A stretch of 64,000 bases of DNA from Chryseobacterium sp. SORGH_AS_0447 (GCF_030818695.1 NZ_JAUTAR010000001.1:2536501-2600500), one strand, 5' to 3'; shown: positions 35,014-44,592, counted from the first letter of the stretch. The notes: generated by a model not told the origin, from the sequence alone. Translations and numbers: made by a program.

Positions 35014-37791
35014 ATGAAAAAATTCATCCTGTTTCTGTTGCTTTTCTGCTCTTTTTTAAGTTTCTCACAAACGGTAAAAACCTATTTTACCTGTCCGATG
35101 CATCCCGAAGTTGTCTCTTCAAAACCGGGACACTGCCCAAAGTGTGGGATGACATTGGTAAAAAAGACGGTGGCGGTGAAGCCGAAAGCAATAGTAAAAC
35201 CAAAAGATAAGCAGGCTCCGGAAGCCAAAGTAAAACAAACAGAAATTAAAAAAAGTTCGGTTAAAAATCCGGTAAATAAAGAAAGAAGTTCCAGTAAAAG
35301 CACTTCAAAGCCTGTTTTAAATTCTAAAAACAGGTCGCAGGATAAGATTGTATCCGGATCAAAGCCGGATCGTCAGTCTGCTGTTCAACAGCAGAAAAAG
35401 TATACCTGCCCGATGCATCCGGAAGTGACCTCCGGCAAACCGGGAAAATGTCCCAAATGCGGAATGAATTTAATCGAAGCCGAAGATCATACTGGACATG
35501 ATCCCGAACCCGGAACCAGTGATTCTGTTTTAAAAAAGAATTCGGCAAACGGAAAACTGAGTTTCAGCGGCAGAACAGTGCGTTATGATTTATATGTAAA
35601 AGACACGATCGTCAATTTTACCGGAAAAAACCGCAGGGCAATTGCTGTAAACGGAAAGCTGCAGGCTCCGACCTTATATTTTACTGAAGGAGATACTGCT
35701 GAAATTTATCTTCACAATATGCTGAAGGAAAATACCGGATTTCATTGGCACGGAGTCATTTTACCCAATGAATTTGACGGTGTTCCTTACCTTACGACAA
35801 AACCTGTAAAGCCCGGAGAAACGCACCTGTACAAATTCAGGATTTCACAGAACGGAACCTATTGGTATCATTCCCATGAAAGCCTGCAGGAGCAGATTGG
35901 TATGAACGGGATTCTGGTTTTCAAGAAAAGAGAAGAAAATCCGGGTACAAACTATTCCCGTGAAATTCCCGTATTGCTGGGAGAATGGACGAATGACAAC
36001 CCCAAGCAGATCGCCAGGCGGCTTCACATGGCGAACACCGATTGGTATGCCATCAGGAAAAACGCCGTCCAGAGCTATGGAGAAGCCCTGAAATCAGGAA
36101 ATTTCGGGACAAAACTATTGAACGAATGGAAGAGGATGGAAGCTATGGATGTGAGTGATGTGTATTATGAACGGTTTCTCATCAACGGGCAGCCCAGTTC
36201 CGGATATGCTGATCTGAAAGCAGGAGATAAAGTACGGCTTAGAGTAGCGAATGGAGGATCTTCCACCTATTTCTGGCTGAATTTCGGAGGCGGAAAAATA
36301 AAGGTGGTGGCCAACGACGGCAATGAAGTCGTTCCTGTGGAAGTCGACCGTCTGATTGTCGGGGTTTCTGAAACGTACGATATTGAAGTTACCATTCCGG
36401 AGAATAAAAGTTTTGAATTCCGCGCTACGTCAGAAGACCGGATCGGTCATGCTTCGCTCTGGCTGGGATCGGGAGATAAGGTGGAAGCTCCGGATTTACC
36501 CCGGCTAAAGCTTTTTGAAGGAATGAAGATGATGAACGGCATGATGAGCATCAGCGGAAACATGAAGCCGATGAATATGACGATGAGCAACCAGATGATG
36601 GATATGAATGAGGTAATGTACCCCGAGCTTTCCGAAAGCCAGCGTAAAATGACAATGAGGCATATGAATGAAATGATGGGCATCAAAGAGAAGGAAACCG
36701 AAGATAACTCCCAACATTCGGGAATGGATATGTCCGAAGAAAAATTCATCAAAAGATTATCCTACAATATGCTGAAATCTCCTGAGAAAACTATTCTGCC
36801 TTCAGATAATGTGCGTGAGCTGAAATTCAGACTCGAAGGAAATATGAATCATTATTTGTGGACACTGGATAATAAAACGGTGACGGAAACGGATAAAATT
36901 CTGGTGAAGAAAGGAGAAATTCTGCGAATCACCATGTACAACAATTCGATGATGCGCCACCCGATGCACCTGCACGGTCATGATTTCCGGTTAATCAATG
37001 CCAAAGGAGAGTATTCGCCCCTGAAAAATGTGGTGGATATTATGCCGATGGAAACCGATACGATTGAATTTGCAGCCAACCAGGATGGCGACTGGTTCTT
37101 CCACTGCCACATCCTTTATCACATGATGGCAGGAATGGGAAGGGTATTCAGCTATGAAAATTCAAGACCTAATCCGCAATTGCCGGATAAAAAGCTGGCC
37201 TGGAAAAACTTTATGAAAGACAACCGAATGATCAGCTCCATGGCCATGCTGGATGTAAATTCCAACAAGCTCCATGCGGAAACCATGACAATGTTCGGAC
37301 CACGATGGACCAATCTGAATGAATTTCACTCCAACTGGGATTTCAATCATTTTGACGGAAATTTTAAAGCGGGAAGGTTTTTAGGAAAGTTTCAGTGGGC
37401 GCTGCCTTATGCCGGATTCAGGATTCAGAACAATCATGAAATCATGGAACGGCAGATGGCTGAAGCGATGGGAATGGATTTTCACGGCCGTAAAACATGG
37501 TTCGGCCAGCAGAAAGCTTCAAAGACAAAGGGTGCATTTATTGTAGGAGCACAATATGTGTTGCCAATGCTGATTATTGCTGATGCCAGTATAGACCAAA
37601 ACGGGAAAGTCCTGCTGGAGTTTCAGCGAGAAGACATTCCGATTTCGAGAAGATTAAGAGGAAATTTCAGCCTGAATTCCGACGGAGAATTCTCAACAGG
37701 TTTGCGTTATATTGTACAGAAGTGGCTTTCGGTATCCGGAAATTATGATAACGAAATGGGCTGGGGAGCCGGAATTACTTTGATGTATTAA
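35014..37791 (+). CDS. Multicopper oxidase with heavy-metal-binding domains and a C-terminal extension
   Basis: The 925-residue exported protein (signal peptide to about residue 19, SLSFSQ) carries two heavy-metal-binding domains (TCPMHPEV...CPKCGM near residues 24-50 and 128-155) joined by a Lys/Ser-rich linker. A CopA-type multicopper oxidase follows with HWHG near 243, YWYHSHE near 283, HPMHLHGHD near 648 and FHCHILYHMMAGM near 695. A Met-rich insert lies near 500-560. About 200 more residues end in strand-rich sequence (YIVQKWLSVSGNYD) resembling CopB-like barrels. It probably oxidises Cu(I) in the periplasm. The start at 35014 gives the signal peptide. Confidence 0.88.
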   Translation: MKKFILFLLLFCSFLSFSQTVKTYFTCPMHPEVVSSKPGHCPKCGMTLVKKTVAVKPKAIVKPKDKQAPEAKVKQTEIKKSSVKNPVNKERSSSKSTSKPVLNSKNRSQDKIVSGSKPDRQSAVQQQKKYTCPMHPEVTSGKPGKCPKCGMNLIEAEDHTGHDPEPGTSDSVLKKNSANGKLSFSGRTVRYDLYVKDTIVNFTGKNRRAIAVNGKLQAPTLYFTEGDTAEIYLHNMLKENTGFHWHGVILPNEFDGVPYLTTKPVKPGETHLYKFRISQNGTYWYHSHESLQEQIGMNGILVFKKREENPGTNYSREIPVLLGEWTNDNPKQIARRLHMANTDWYAIRKNAVQSYGEALKSGNFGTKLLNEWKRMEAMDVSDVYYERFLINGQPSSGYADLKAGDKVRLRVANGGSSTYFWLNFGGGKIKVVANDGNEVVPVEVDRLIVGVSETYDIEVTIPENKSFEFRATSEDRIGHASLWLGSGDKVEAPDLPRLKLFEGMKMMNGMMSISGNMKPMNMTMSNQMMDMNEVMYPELSESQRKMTMRHMNEMMGIKEKETEDNSQHSGMDMSEEKFIKRLSYNMLKSPEKTILPSDNVRELKFRLEGNMNHYLWTLDNKTVTETDKILVKKGEILRITMYNNSMMRHPMHLHGHDFRLINAKGEYSPLKNVVDIMPMETDTIEFAANQDGDWFFHCHILYHMMAGMGRVFSYENSRPNPQLPDKKLAWKNFMKDNRMISSMAMLDVNSNKLHAETMTMFGPRWTNLNEFHSNWDFNHFDGNFKAGRFLGKFQWALPYAGFRIQNNHEIMERQMAEAMGMDFHGRKTWFGQQKASKTKGAFIVGAQYVLPMLIIADASIDQNGKVLLEFQREDIPISRRLRGNFSLNSDGEFSTGLRYIVQKWLSVSGNYDNEMGWGAGITLMY

Positions 37792-37831
37792 GTATAATCT
37801 AATAAAAGAATCTTGTCTGAGAAGATTAATC

Positions 37832-37867
37832 AAACCTCATAGGTTATTAAAACCTATGAGGTTTTTT
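37832..37867 (+). terminator. Terminator of the multicopper oxidase gene
   Basis: A perfect 14-bp stem (37832-37845 with 37851-37864, core ACCTCATAGGTT) with a 5-base loop and T-run. Confidence 0.92.
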
Positions 37868-37880
37868 AAAAACAAAAAAT

Positions 37881-37918
37881 AAAACAGCTGTCCAAAAAGT
37901 TGGGACAGCTGTTTTTGT
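37881..37918. terminator. Second, bidirectional terminator hairpin
   Basis: AAAACAGCTGTCC (37881-37893) pairs with GGACAGCTGTTTT (37903-37915), with A-runs and T-runs on both sides. It serves the minus-strand deacetylase gene that ends at 37955. Confidence 0.9.
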
Positions 37919-37954
37919 TTAAATGATGGTAATTAAATTTCTACCAAAGAAGAT

Positions 37955-38821
37955 TTAATTCAGCACCTCATTGATCTTCGGATACTCCGAGATTTTCCTA
38001 AATACAAAACGGTTGCTCTTCTGGAGCTTTTCAATAAAAAGATCCAGCTCATTGATGGAATCGCTGTCATTTAAATATTGATCGTGCGTCAGGAAAACCA
38101 GGTGCCTGGATGTCTTTTCAAGATCATTGAAAAAAATACTGTCGACTTTCTTCAGCATTTCGTCGTGTTTTCCCTTCAGGACCATTTTATCGGTCGGTTT
38201 CCACTCCAGATCCCAGCCGACCACTTTATAGCCGGCCTGCTTCAGCTGGTCTGCTGCTTCTTTTGAGCTTTTAAGATCGGTTACCGTAATGTTGTTCAGC
38301 CGCCAGATATTTCTTCCGGGAGTTCTTGCGATCTTATCATATAGCCGTAAGCTATCTTTCGCCGTATCGAAATCATGAACTACCGCTGCAGGATTTTTGT
38401 AGAAATCGTTGTACCGGTTGTGGGCGTGCGTAAAACTGTGGTTGGCCAGTTCGATAAGCTGGTCTTTTCTCAGCAGTTCAAGATCCTGCTGTTGTTTTTT
38501 ACTTCCATAGACGTGCTTGCCAACTAAAAATGCAGTGGCACAAACATTTCTTTTGTGTAAAATTTTAAGGAGGTTTTCGGTTCCGCGGTTGGGGCCGTCA
38601 TCGAAGGTAAGATAGATTACCCTTTTACCGGCGGGAATTTTTTCATCATCAAGTTTGGGGACAATTTTTGCGACGGGATGGTCTTTGGGAATCAGTTTTT
38701 CAGATTCTTTCTTGTCTTTCTTTTGATTACAGCTGTTAAATAAAATTGAAGTTGCACTCACCAATGCAAACATCCCGAGAAAAGTCTTTTTTCTAGACCT
38801 TTCTGCAAAAGTTTTTGTCAT
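37955..38821 (-). CDS. Polysaccharide deacetylase lipoprotein (NodB domain)
   Basis: The 288-residue protein has a basic N-terminus, a hydrophobic segment and the lipobox ILFNSC near residues 26-31, so it is probably an envelope lipoprotein. The NodB domain starts with VIYLTFDDGPNRGT (Asp-Asp metal/catalytic pair) and has ANHSFTHAH (His ligands) and VGWDLEWKPTD. Such enzymes remove acetyl groups from peptidoglycan or other amino-sugar polymers, and the substrate is not evident. It lies within the copper-related region but shows no link to metals. Confidence 0.88.
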   Translation of the reverse strand: MTKTFAERSRKKTFLGMFALVSATSILFNSCNQKKDKKESEKLIPKDHPVAKIVPKLDDEKIPAGKRVIYLTFDDGPNRGTENLLKILHKRNVCATAFLVGKHVYGSKKQQQDLELLRKDQLIELANHSFTHAHNRYNDFYKNPAAVVHDFDTAKDSLRLYDKIARTPGRNIWRLNNITVTDLKSSKEAADQLKQAGYKVVGWDLEWKPTDKMVLKGKHDEMLKKVDSIFFNDLEKTSRHLVFLTHDQYLNDSDSINELDLFIEKLQKSNRFVFRKISEYPKINEVLN

Positions 38822-38947
38822 AAAGTTTAAAGGAATTTTAGTTGTTAAAAATTGTTAATTTTTCTAAATATTCCTTAACAAAAAATATGCCGGTTTCACT
38901 CTGAAAATTACTTTTTAATAGGATTTTAACAATTTATTTTTTGGCTG

Positions 38948-39679
38948 TTATTTTTCAAGTAATTCCTTTAAATACAGGGAATTTTTAATAGCAGCCGTTC
39001 CCCACGTATTATTGAAAAAGATAAACGATTTATGTTGAAAATTCCGAATTTTTTCCGCCAGATTTTTAATAAAATTTTCGTCGTATTCCGACTTGTAAAG
39101 AACAGGTTTTCCATGCAGCCTGTAGTATAAAATGTCAGCATGTCCGGTAATGACATCTTCCGGCAGATTCCCGGGAAAGCTGACACCTGAAAAAATGACA
39201 TGATTTTCTTTTAACAACGCAAAGATTTCATCGCGCCACCAGGATTCATGACGGAATTCAATAACATTGGTATAACTGAAATCCAGATTGTTTAAAATCA
39301 AATCGATATTTTCCGGCGTATTTTTAAAAGACGGCGGAAATTGATATAAAAATCCCGAAAGCTTTTCCTGTAAATGACTCTGAATGTGCCCGCAGAATTC
39401 AGAAATTTCTTCCCGGCAGTTTTCCAGCCGCTTTTCATGAGAAATTGTTTTTGGAATCTTAATGAAGAACCTGAAGTTTTCAGGCGTTTCATCCGTCCAT
39501 TTCTGCAGGGTTTTGTCAGTAGGTTTCCTATAAAAAGTAGAATTGATCTCCACACAGTTGAACACTTGGGAATACAGCGTAAGAAAGTCTTTGCTTTTGG
39601 CATCCTCAGGATACAAAGAACCCTTCCAGTCGTTATTGTAAAAACCCGAACAGCCGATATAAAGATTTTCCTTTTCCAT
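38948..39679 (-). CDS. DUF72 domain-containing protein (YecE-like)
   Basis: This 243-residue cytosolic protein of TIM-barrel type starts with LYIGCSGFYNNDWKGSLYPE and contains NCVEINSTFYRKP and VIEFRHESW, all typical of DUF72/YecE. Function is unknown. It is separated from the ATPase gene upstream by a 222-base gap with dispersed repeat modules. Confidence 0.9.
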   Translation of the reverse strand: MEKENLYIGCSGFYNNDWKGSLYPEDAKSKDFLTLYSQVFNCVEINSTFYRKPTDKTLQKWTDETPENFRFFIKIPKTISHEKRLENCREEISEFCGHIQSHLQEKLSGFLYQFPPSFKNTPENIDLILNNLDFSYTNVIEFRHESWWRDEIFALLKENHVIFSGVSFPGNLPEDVITGHADILYYRLHGKPVLYKSEYDENFIKNLAEKIRNFQHKSFIFFNNTWGTAAIKNSLYLKELLEK

Positions 39680-39771
39680 AATTTTTAATATTTAACGGTT
39701 TAGATTTGAATTTCCCACAGATTTTCACAGATGATTATGAAATTTCTGTAAGTAAAAGTCTCTATCGAAGG

Positions 39772-39884
39772 CATTTATCTGATGGCATTCATAAAAATCT
39801 TTGATTTTTTAAACTTTGCGTTTTCCTATTTTCATACACATTAAACTTTAATAAATACCAAAACCTTTTGTGTCTTTTGTGGTT
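39772..39884. repeat. Dispersed modular intergenic repeat
   Basis: CATTTATCTGATG (39772-39784) is followed by a 27-base head (39791-39817) that forms a AAAATC/GATTTT hairpin, and a tail CTTTTGTGTCTTTTGTGGTT (39865-39884). Head and tail match 30131-30157 (24 of 27; the loop is TTT here and AAA there) and 30209-30228 (18 of 20). It lies between the ATPase stop and the DUF72 start. Confidence 0.6.
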
Positions 39885-39901
39885 TGAAAATTTGAGTTGT
39901 C

Positions 39902-42754
39902 CTACTCCTCAGATTTTATATTTAAATTAACCGAATTCAGTCTCAGAGAATTCAAAATCACAGATAAAGAACTGAAGCTCATAGCCGCGGCTGCAATCAT
40001 CGGTGACAGCAGAATTCCAAAAAACGGATACAATAATCCTGCCGCAACAGGCACCCCCAGCACGTTATAAATAAAAGCAAAGAACAGGTTTTCTCTGATA
40101 TTTTTCAGCAGTTTCTCACTCAACAGTTTCGCTTTTGCCACCCCAAGAATATCTCCTTTGAGAAGAGTAATTTCTGCACTTTCGATAGCGGCATCCGTTC
40201 CGGTTCCCATCGCAATTCCGATGTTAGCCTGCGCCAGGGCAGGAGAGTCGTTGATTCCGTCACCGGTCATTGCTACTATTTTCCCCTGCTGCTGCAATTT
40301 TTTCACCTCATTTAATTTATCTTCCGGCAGGCAGTTGGCTTTAAAATGCTTAATTCCCAATTCATCGGCAACAGCTTTGGCGGTATGTTCGTTATCGCCG
40401 GTCATCATGATCACATCAACGCCTTCAGCCATCAATTGCTGAACCGCTTTTTTAGAACTTTCCTTTATTTTATCTGTAAAGCTGATAAATCCGAGTACTT
40501 CATGCCCCTGTGCCACATAGGAAATCGTATGCGCTTTCGACTGTACCTCTACGGCTTTCTTTTTAAGGTTTTCCGGGATACGGATCTGGTGAGAGGTCAG
40601 CAGACTCTCATTTCCGAGATAGATCGTTTTTCCATTGCTTTCTCCCTTCACGCCCTTTCCTGAAATGTTTTCAAAGTCCTGTACTTTTTCAGCGGAAATA
40701 TTTTTTTCTTTTGCTTTTTGAATGACGGCATTAGATAAAGGATGCTCAGAATTCTGATTCAGGGAATAAGCTAATTTTAAAATTTGATCCCGGTCGTTAT
40801 TCAATGTCTCGATATGCTCTACAGAAGGTTTTCCTTCCGTTAATGTTCCGGTTTTATCGGTGATCAGGACATTTACCTTATTCATCTGTTCCAGGGCTTC
40901 GGCATTTTTAATTAAAATCCCGTTTTTAGCGCCTTTCCCAATTCCCACCATCAAAGACATGGGCGTAGCAAGGCCCAGCGCACACGGACAGGCCACAATT
41001 AAAACTGCAACAGCATTGACGAAGGCAAATAAGGTTTTCTGGCCTTCCGGACCGAAAAGCTGCCATAAGATAAAAGTAAGAACAGCAATACCGATTACGG
41101 TTGGTACAAAGACTTTTGAAACTTTATCTGTCAGTTTTTGGATGGGCGCTTTGCTGCGACTGGCTTCATTTACCATTTTGATGATCTGGGACAGCAGGGT
41201 TTCATCACCTACTTTTTCTGCTTTCATAACGAAAGTCTGGTTCCCGTTAATCGTTCCGGAGGTTACCGGATCGTTGACATTTTTCTGAACCGGAACCGGT
41301 TCACCCGTAATCATGCTTTCGTCAACCACCGAATTTCCTTCCGTGATTTTTCCGTCCACCGGGATTTTCTCACCGGGTTTTACCCGCAGAAGATCGCCTT
41401 TTTTTACCTGCGAAAGCAGCACTTTTTTCTCCTGTCCGCCGACGATAAGGTGGGCTTCGTCAGGGGAGAGGTTCATCAGTTCACGGATGGCATTTCCTGT
41501 TTTTTTGTGAGCGGCCGCCTCCATCAGCTGACCTAAGATCACCAATGTCAAGATGACACAGACCGCCTCAAAATACAGAGGGATTTCATGGTTGTGCCCA
41601 CGGATTTCATGGGGGATCAAATCCGGAAAGATTAAAGCAATAATGCTGAAAATAAATGCTGCTGCAACTCCAAGCACAATAAGGCTGAACATATTTAAAT
41701 TCCTTGTTTTGAAAGAAACCCAGCCTCTTTTTAAAAGGAACCATCCGGAATAGAAAATTACCGGAAGCGAAAGCGCCAGCTCGATAAAGCCCTGGGTTTG
41801 GTGGGAAAACGGGAAGTCAATCAACATTCCGCCCATGGAAAGAATGAAAACAGGTACCGTAAATACCAGGGAAATGATGAATTTCTTTTTTAAAACCGTA
41901 TAGGTTTCATCTTCTTCATTTTCATCTTTATCAGGTATTCTCACCAGGTCCATTCCACAGATCGGGCAGTCGCCGGGTTCGTCCCTTACAATTTCAGGAT
42001 GCATCGGGCAGGTGTATTTCGCTGTTTTCTTCTCAGGATACTTTACCAGATCCATGCCGCACACCGGGCAACCGACGTTGCTGTCGTACACTTTATCCCC
42101 TTCACAATACATCGGGCAGTAATATTTCCCGGCCATTTCATCGGTGACTTTTGGAGTTTCCTGATGGGACGAATGGTGGTGAGAATGATGATGGCTGTGC
42201 ATTCCGGAACTGTTCACCAGTTCTTCTGTTATTTCCTCCAGATGCATGTGGCAGACCGGGCAATCACCTTTTTCATGGTATACTTTATCTCCTTCGCAGA
42301 ACATCGGGCAGTAATATTCTCCGATATGATCCTTAAAATTTTCAGGAAGGTTGGTTTTGGAATAAGCCGGTTTGAAATTCGGATCTTTTGACTGCTTTTC
42401 CTCAATAGGAACCAGGTACATATTACAGACCGGGCATCTTTTTCCTTGTTGGAAATACACTTTATCGCCTTCACATTCCATCGGACAGTAATATACCGAA
42501 GACGGCGAAACGCGGTCCTGAGGTTTTACAAATTCCTTTTGAGGATGTTCCAAATCCTGGAGTCTGTAATTTCCTGCCTCTTCAAGTGCTTTATTTAAAG
42601 TGGTTAAATCTAATTCGTGGTCGGAAGTAATGGCGGCAGTGTGGGTTTCCAGATTAATATCGGCTTTGATGCCTTCTATGCCGTTCAGCTTTTCAGAAAT
42701 CTTTTTCTGGCAGCCGGAGCAGCTCATTCCGGTAATGGTATATTTCTTTTGCAT
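39902..42754 (-). CDS. Heavy-metal P1B-type ATPase with HMA and four metal-binding domains (copper type)
   Basis: The 950-residue inner-membrane pump begins with an HMA domain ([10 protein letters not shown], residues about 9-18). Four heavy-metal-binding domains follow, recognisable by YYCPM or YTCPM and CPVC or CPIC repeats between about 80 and 290. A His-rich stretch ([11 protein letters not shown]) lies between the second and third. The pump core has [12 protein letters not shown] (CPC, Cu(I) type) near 588, DKTGTLTEG near 633 and [11 protein letters not shown] near 830. It exports copper from the cytosol. I place the start at 42754 ([12 protein letters not shown]). An AraC-type regulator with a metal-binding domain lies upstream on the same strand. 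Confidence 0.93.
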   Translation of the reverse strand: MQKKYTITGMSCSGCQKKISEKLNGIEGIKADINLETHTAAITSDHELDLTTLNKALEEAGNYRLQDLEHPQKEFVKPQDRVSPSSVYYCPMECEGDKVYFQQGKRCPVCNMYLVPIEEKQSKDPNFKPAYSKTNLPENFKDHIGEYYCPMFCEGDKVYHEKGDCPVCHMHLEEITEELVNSSGMHSHHHSHHHSSHQETPKVTDEMAGKYYCPMYCEGDKVYDSNVGCPVCGMDLVKYPEKKTAKYTCPMHPEIVRDEPGDCPICGMDLVRIPDKDENEEDETYTVLKKKFIISLVFTVPVFILSMGGMLIDFPFSHQTQGFIELALSLPVIFYSGWFLLKRGWVSFKTRNLNMFSLIVLGVAAAFIFSIIALIFPDLIPHEIRGHNHEIPLYFEAVCVILTLVILGQLMEAAAHKKTGNAIRELMNLSPDEAHLIVGGQEKKVLLSQVKKGDLLRVKPGEKIPVDGKITEGNSVVDESMITGEPVPVQKNVNDPVTSGTINGNQTFVMKAEKVGDETLLSQIIKMVNEASRSKAPIQKLTDKVSKVFVPTVIGIAVLTFILWQLFGPEGQKTLFAFVNAVAVLIVACPCALGLATPMSLMVGIGKGAKNGILIKNAEALEQMNKVNVLITDKTGTLTEGKPSVEHIETLNNDRDQILKLAYSLNQNSEHPLSNAVIQKAKEKNISAEKVQDFENISGKGVKGESNGKTIYLGNESLLTSHQIRIPENLKKKAVEVQSKAHTISYVAQGHEVLGFISFTDKIKESSKKAVQQLMAEGVDVIMMTGDNEHTAKAVADELGIKHFKANCLPEDKLNEVKKLQQQGKIVAMTGDGINDSPALAQANIGIAMGTGTDAAIESAEITLLKGDILGVAKAKLLSEKLLKNIRENLFFAFIYNVLGVPVAAGLLYPFFGILLSPMIAAAAMSFSSLSVILNSLRLNSVNLNIKSEE

Positions 42755-42840
42755 GATCCTTCGATTTATTTTACAAATTTCCGACAAGCGGCCGGAAGCC
42801 TGTTATAAATTTAAGGATAATATGTATAGAATTTGGCTTC

Positions 42841-43153
42841 TTTGGGAGTTTTTGGGATAATTGGGTGGAGGGCTTGAGAGTTTGAGGGTTGGAGAGTTTG
42901 AGTGTTTGAGTGTTTGAGTGTTGGAGAGCTAGAGGGTGGGAGGGTAATTGAGTAACTGAATGTGTCATCATGCGTTAATTATGAACTGTTTCAATAAAGA
43001 GAGGAGATTCGGTATCTTAAATCATTTAATTTAGGAAAAAAGCTTCTCATTATTAAATCTAATACCCTCAACTCTCAGACTCTCCGACACGCCAACCCTC
43101 TAACCCTCGGACCCCTTTATCCATCTAACTCTCAAACACAAAACCCTCAAACC
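42841..43153. repeat. Paired opposed arrays of an 8-bp word (GTTTGAG / CTCAAAC)
   Basis: The left array (about 42841-42950) carries some ten degenerate units of TTTGAGTG or TTGGAGAG with 8-base period. The right array (43063-43153) carries the complementary CTCAAACA and CTCTCCGA words. About 110 bases without a gene lie between. The region fills the gap between the AraC-type regulator and the ATPase. A transcript through it could form a long imperfect stem. Any apparent reading frame here is repeat translation. Confidence 0.8.
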
Positions 43154-43707
43154 TGATCCAGCGGTTTCCGGTTGTGTACTTTTAATTTCTTAAATTCGGT
43201 GGGAGTGAACCCTGTGCTGTTCCGGAATTGGGAAGATAAGTGCTGGACGCTTTTGTAGCCCAGTTTTCCGGCAATTTCCGTTAAAGTAAATTCATTGTAG
43301 AGAAGCAGTTCCTTTACCTTTTCGATTTTCTGGAGGATAAAAAACTGTTCGAGGGTGATATTTTCGTTTTGTGAAAATGTTTTGGAGAGGGCACTGTAAT
43401 CTTTGTGGAATGAAGAGCTTAGAAATTCAGACAGCAGAAAATCCTCCGCAATATCAAGCCCGCTGATTTGAGCAATAATCAGGTTCTTGATTTTCTCGGT
43501 TTGCTGACGAGCAGAATCTTTAATTCTTTCAAAGCCGGTATCTTCCAGCTGCTGTTCCAGAAGCTGCATTTCTTTTTCAGAAACTTCGGATTCGGTTTCT
43601 GCTTCACCCAGCATAATGGATTTCAATGGAATTCCGGATTCATTAAAAATAGCCTGCACCGCAGAAATGCATCTGGCGCAAACCATATTTTTGATGAAGA
43701 TTTTCAT
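43147..43707 (-). CDS. AraC-type regulator with N-terminal HMA-like metal domain
   Basis: This 186-residue protein combines an HMA-like ferredoxin fold with MVCARC at residues 8-13 (CxxC metal site) and a C-terminal AraC helix-turn-helix (FTLTEIAGKLGYKSVQHLSSQF and TGFTPTEFKKLK). It probably senses copper or a related metal in the cytosol and controls the ATPase downstream (inference). Its ATG overlaps the thioesterase stop by 4 bases (ATGA), so the two are translationally coupled. The right word array ends against its stop codon. Confidence 0.85.
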   Translation of the reverse strand: MKIFIKNMVCARCISAVQAIFNESGIPLKSIMLGEAETESEVSEKEMQLLEQQLEDTGFERIKDSARQQTEKIKNLIIAQISGLDIAEDFLLSEFLSSSFHKDYSALSKTFSQNENITLEQFFILQKIEKVKELLLYNEFTLTEIAGKLGYKSVQHLSSQFRNSTGFTPTEFKKLKVHNRKPLDQV

Positions 43708-44105
43708 GATGAATTCCGGTTGTTCAACCTGTCTTTTACAAATTCAACCTTTGTTTTTCCATGAGGGGCCGGATTTCCGTTTTCGTCGAGGTTTACCATA
43801 ACGATCCTGTCCACGGTAATAATGGTCTGATGCGTCATTTTATTCCTTACTTCGCACGCAAGGGTGATGGAAGTGGAACCGAAGGCCGAAACTTCAATAC
43901 CGATCTCAATAATATCTCCCTGTTTTGCCGAGCTTACGAAATTGATCTCGGAAATGAATTTGGTAACTACTTTTTTATTCTCAAGCTGAATAACGGCGTA
44001 TAGGGCTGCTTCTTCATCGATCCATTGCAGCAATCTGCCTCCGAAAAGGGATTGGTTAGGGTTGAGGTCTTCCGGTTTTACCCATTTTCTGGTGTGATAA
44101 TTCAT
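43704..44105 (-). CDS. Acyl-CoA thioesterase (hotdog fold, YciA-like)
   Basis: The enzyme hydrolyses acyl-CoA to free fatty acid and CoA. This 133-residue cytosolic protein has the hotdog motif LNPNQSLFGGRLLQWIDEEAA and FVSSAKQGDIIEIG, with DRIVMVNLDENG at the end, typical of YciA/acyl-CoA hydrolases. I start it at the ATG at 44105; the TTG at 44126 is in frame but coincides with the promoter box. It is the first gene of a two-gene unit with the HMA-AraC regulator. Confidence 0.88.
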   Translation of the reverse strand: MNYHTRKWVKPEDLNPNQSLFGGRLLQWIDEEAALYAVIQLENKKVVTKFISEINFVSSAKQGDIIEIGIEVSAFGSTSITLACEVRNKMTHQTIITVDRIVMVNLDENGNPAPHGKTKVEFVKDRLNNRNSS

Positions 44106-44123
44106 AGATGAAATTTTATGATA

Positions 44124-44156
44124 CAAATTTAAGTTTAAAATCCTGTTTTATCAAAA
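44124..44156 (-). promoter_or_regulatory. Promoter of the thioesterase-regulator operon
   Basis: On the minus strand TTTTG (44156-44152), 20 bases, then TAAATTTG (44131-44124). The leader is about 15 bases. Confidence 0.75.
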
Positions 44157-44592
44157 TATCCGGATTCAGTTATAAAAAGAAGGAGATTTATTTTTTCAAT
44201 CACCAGATTTGAATGAGCGATCTCAGAGATTTTAATCGCATTTATCACCGCATCCCTCTTGATATCCGCAATAACAGAAGATTCGGAATTACTTTTTGTC
44301 AAACAATTAAGAAAATCTCTATTTAGACTTTGTTATTTTGCCTGATAAATTTGAAGATACTATTATTTTTAGTGATTATTCATAAATATTTGATGATGAA
44401 TTAATACTTTTTAACGAAATAATATTTTGATTGAAAAATTTATTAAAATAATTTTGAAAAAAGCTTGGTCATGAAATTAATAGTCGTATCTTGCAGGTGT
44501 ATTATAGCTGGAATCAATATTTGTTCATTCTTTATGTTGTTTTTCCTTTATAAACCAAATCATTTTTAACTTATTTAATTTTATTAATCAAG
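44157..44592. other. Long AT-rich region upstream of the RRM gene
   Basis: About 435 bases between divergent genes, with no reading frame I would support. It holds the thioesterase promoter at one end and a candidate RRM promoter (44465-44493) giving a leader of about 95 very AT-rich bases at the other. The middle (44170-44440) shows no feature I recognise. Confidence 0.5.
44465..44493 (+). promoter_or_regulatory. Candidate promoter of the RRM gene
   Basis: TTG (44465-44467), exactly 19 bases, then TATCTTG (44487-44493), one T short of TAnnTTTG. Confidence 0.5.

Noticed and set aside
42755..42787. N-terminal extension of the P1B ATPase
   Set aside because: The added residues precede the HMA domain without family support; [12 protein letters not shown] is the usual start.
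42771..42971. Minus-strand frame with Ser/Thr/Pro/Leu-rich product
   Set aside because: It is a translation of the 8-bp word array and has no codon bias or homology features.
42841..43153. CRISPR array
   Set aside because: The units are 8 bases, contiguous and degenerate, with no 20 to 40-base spacers and no cas genes nearby.
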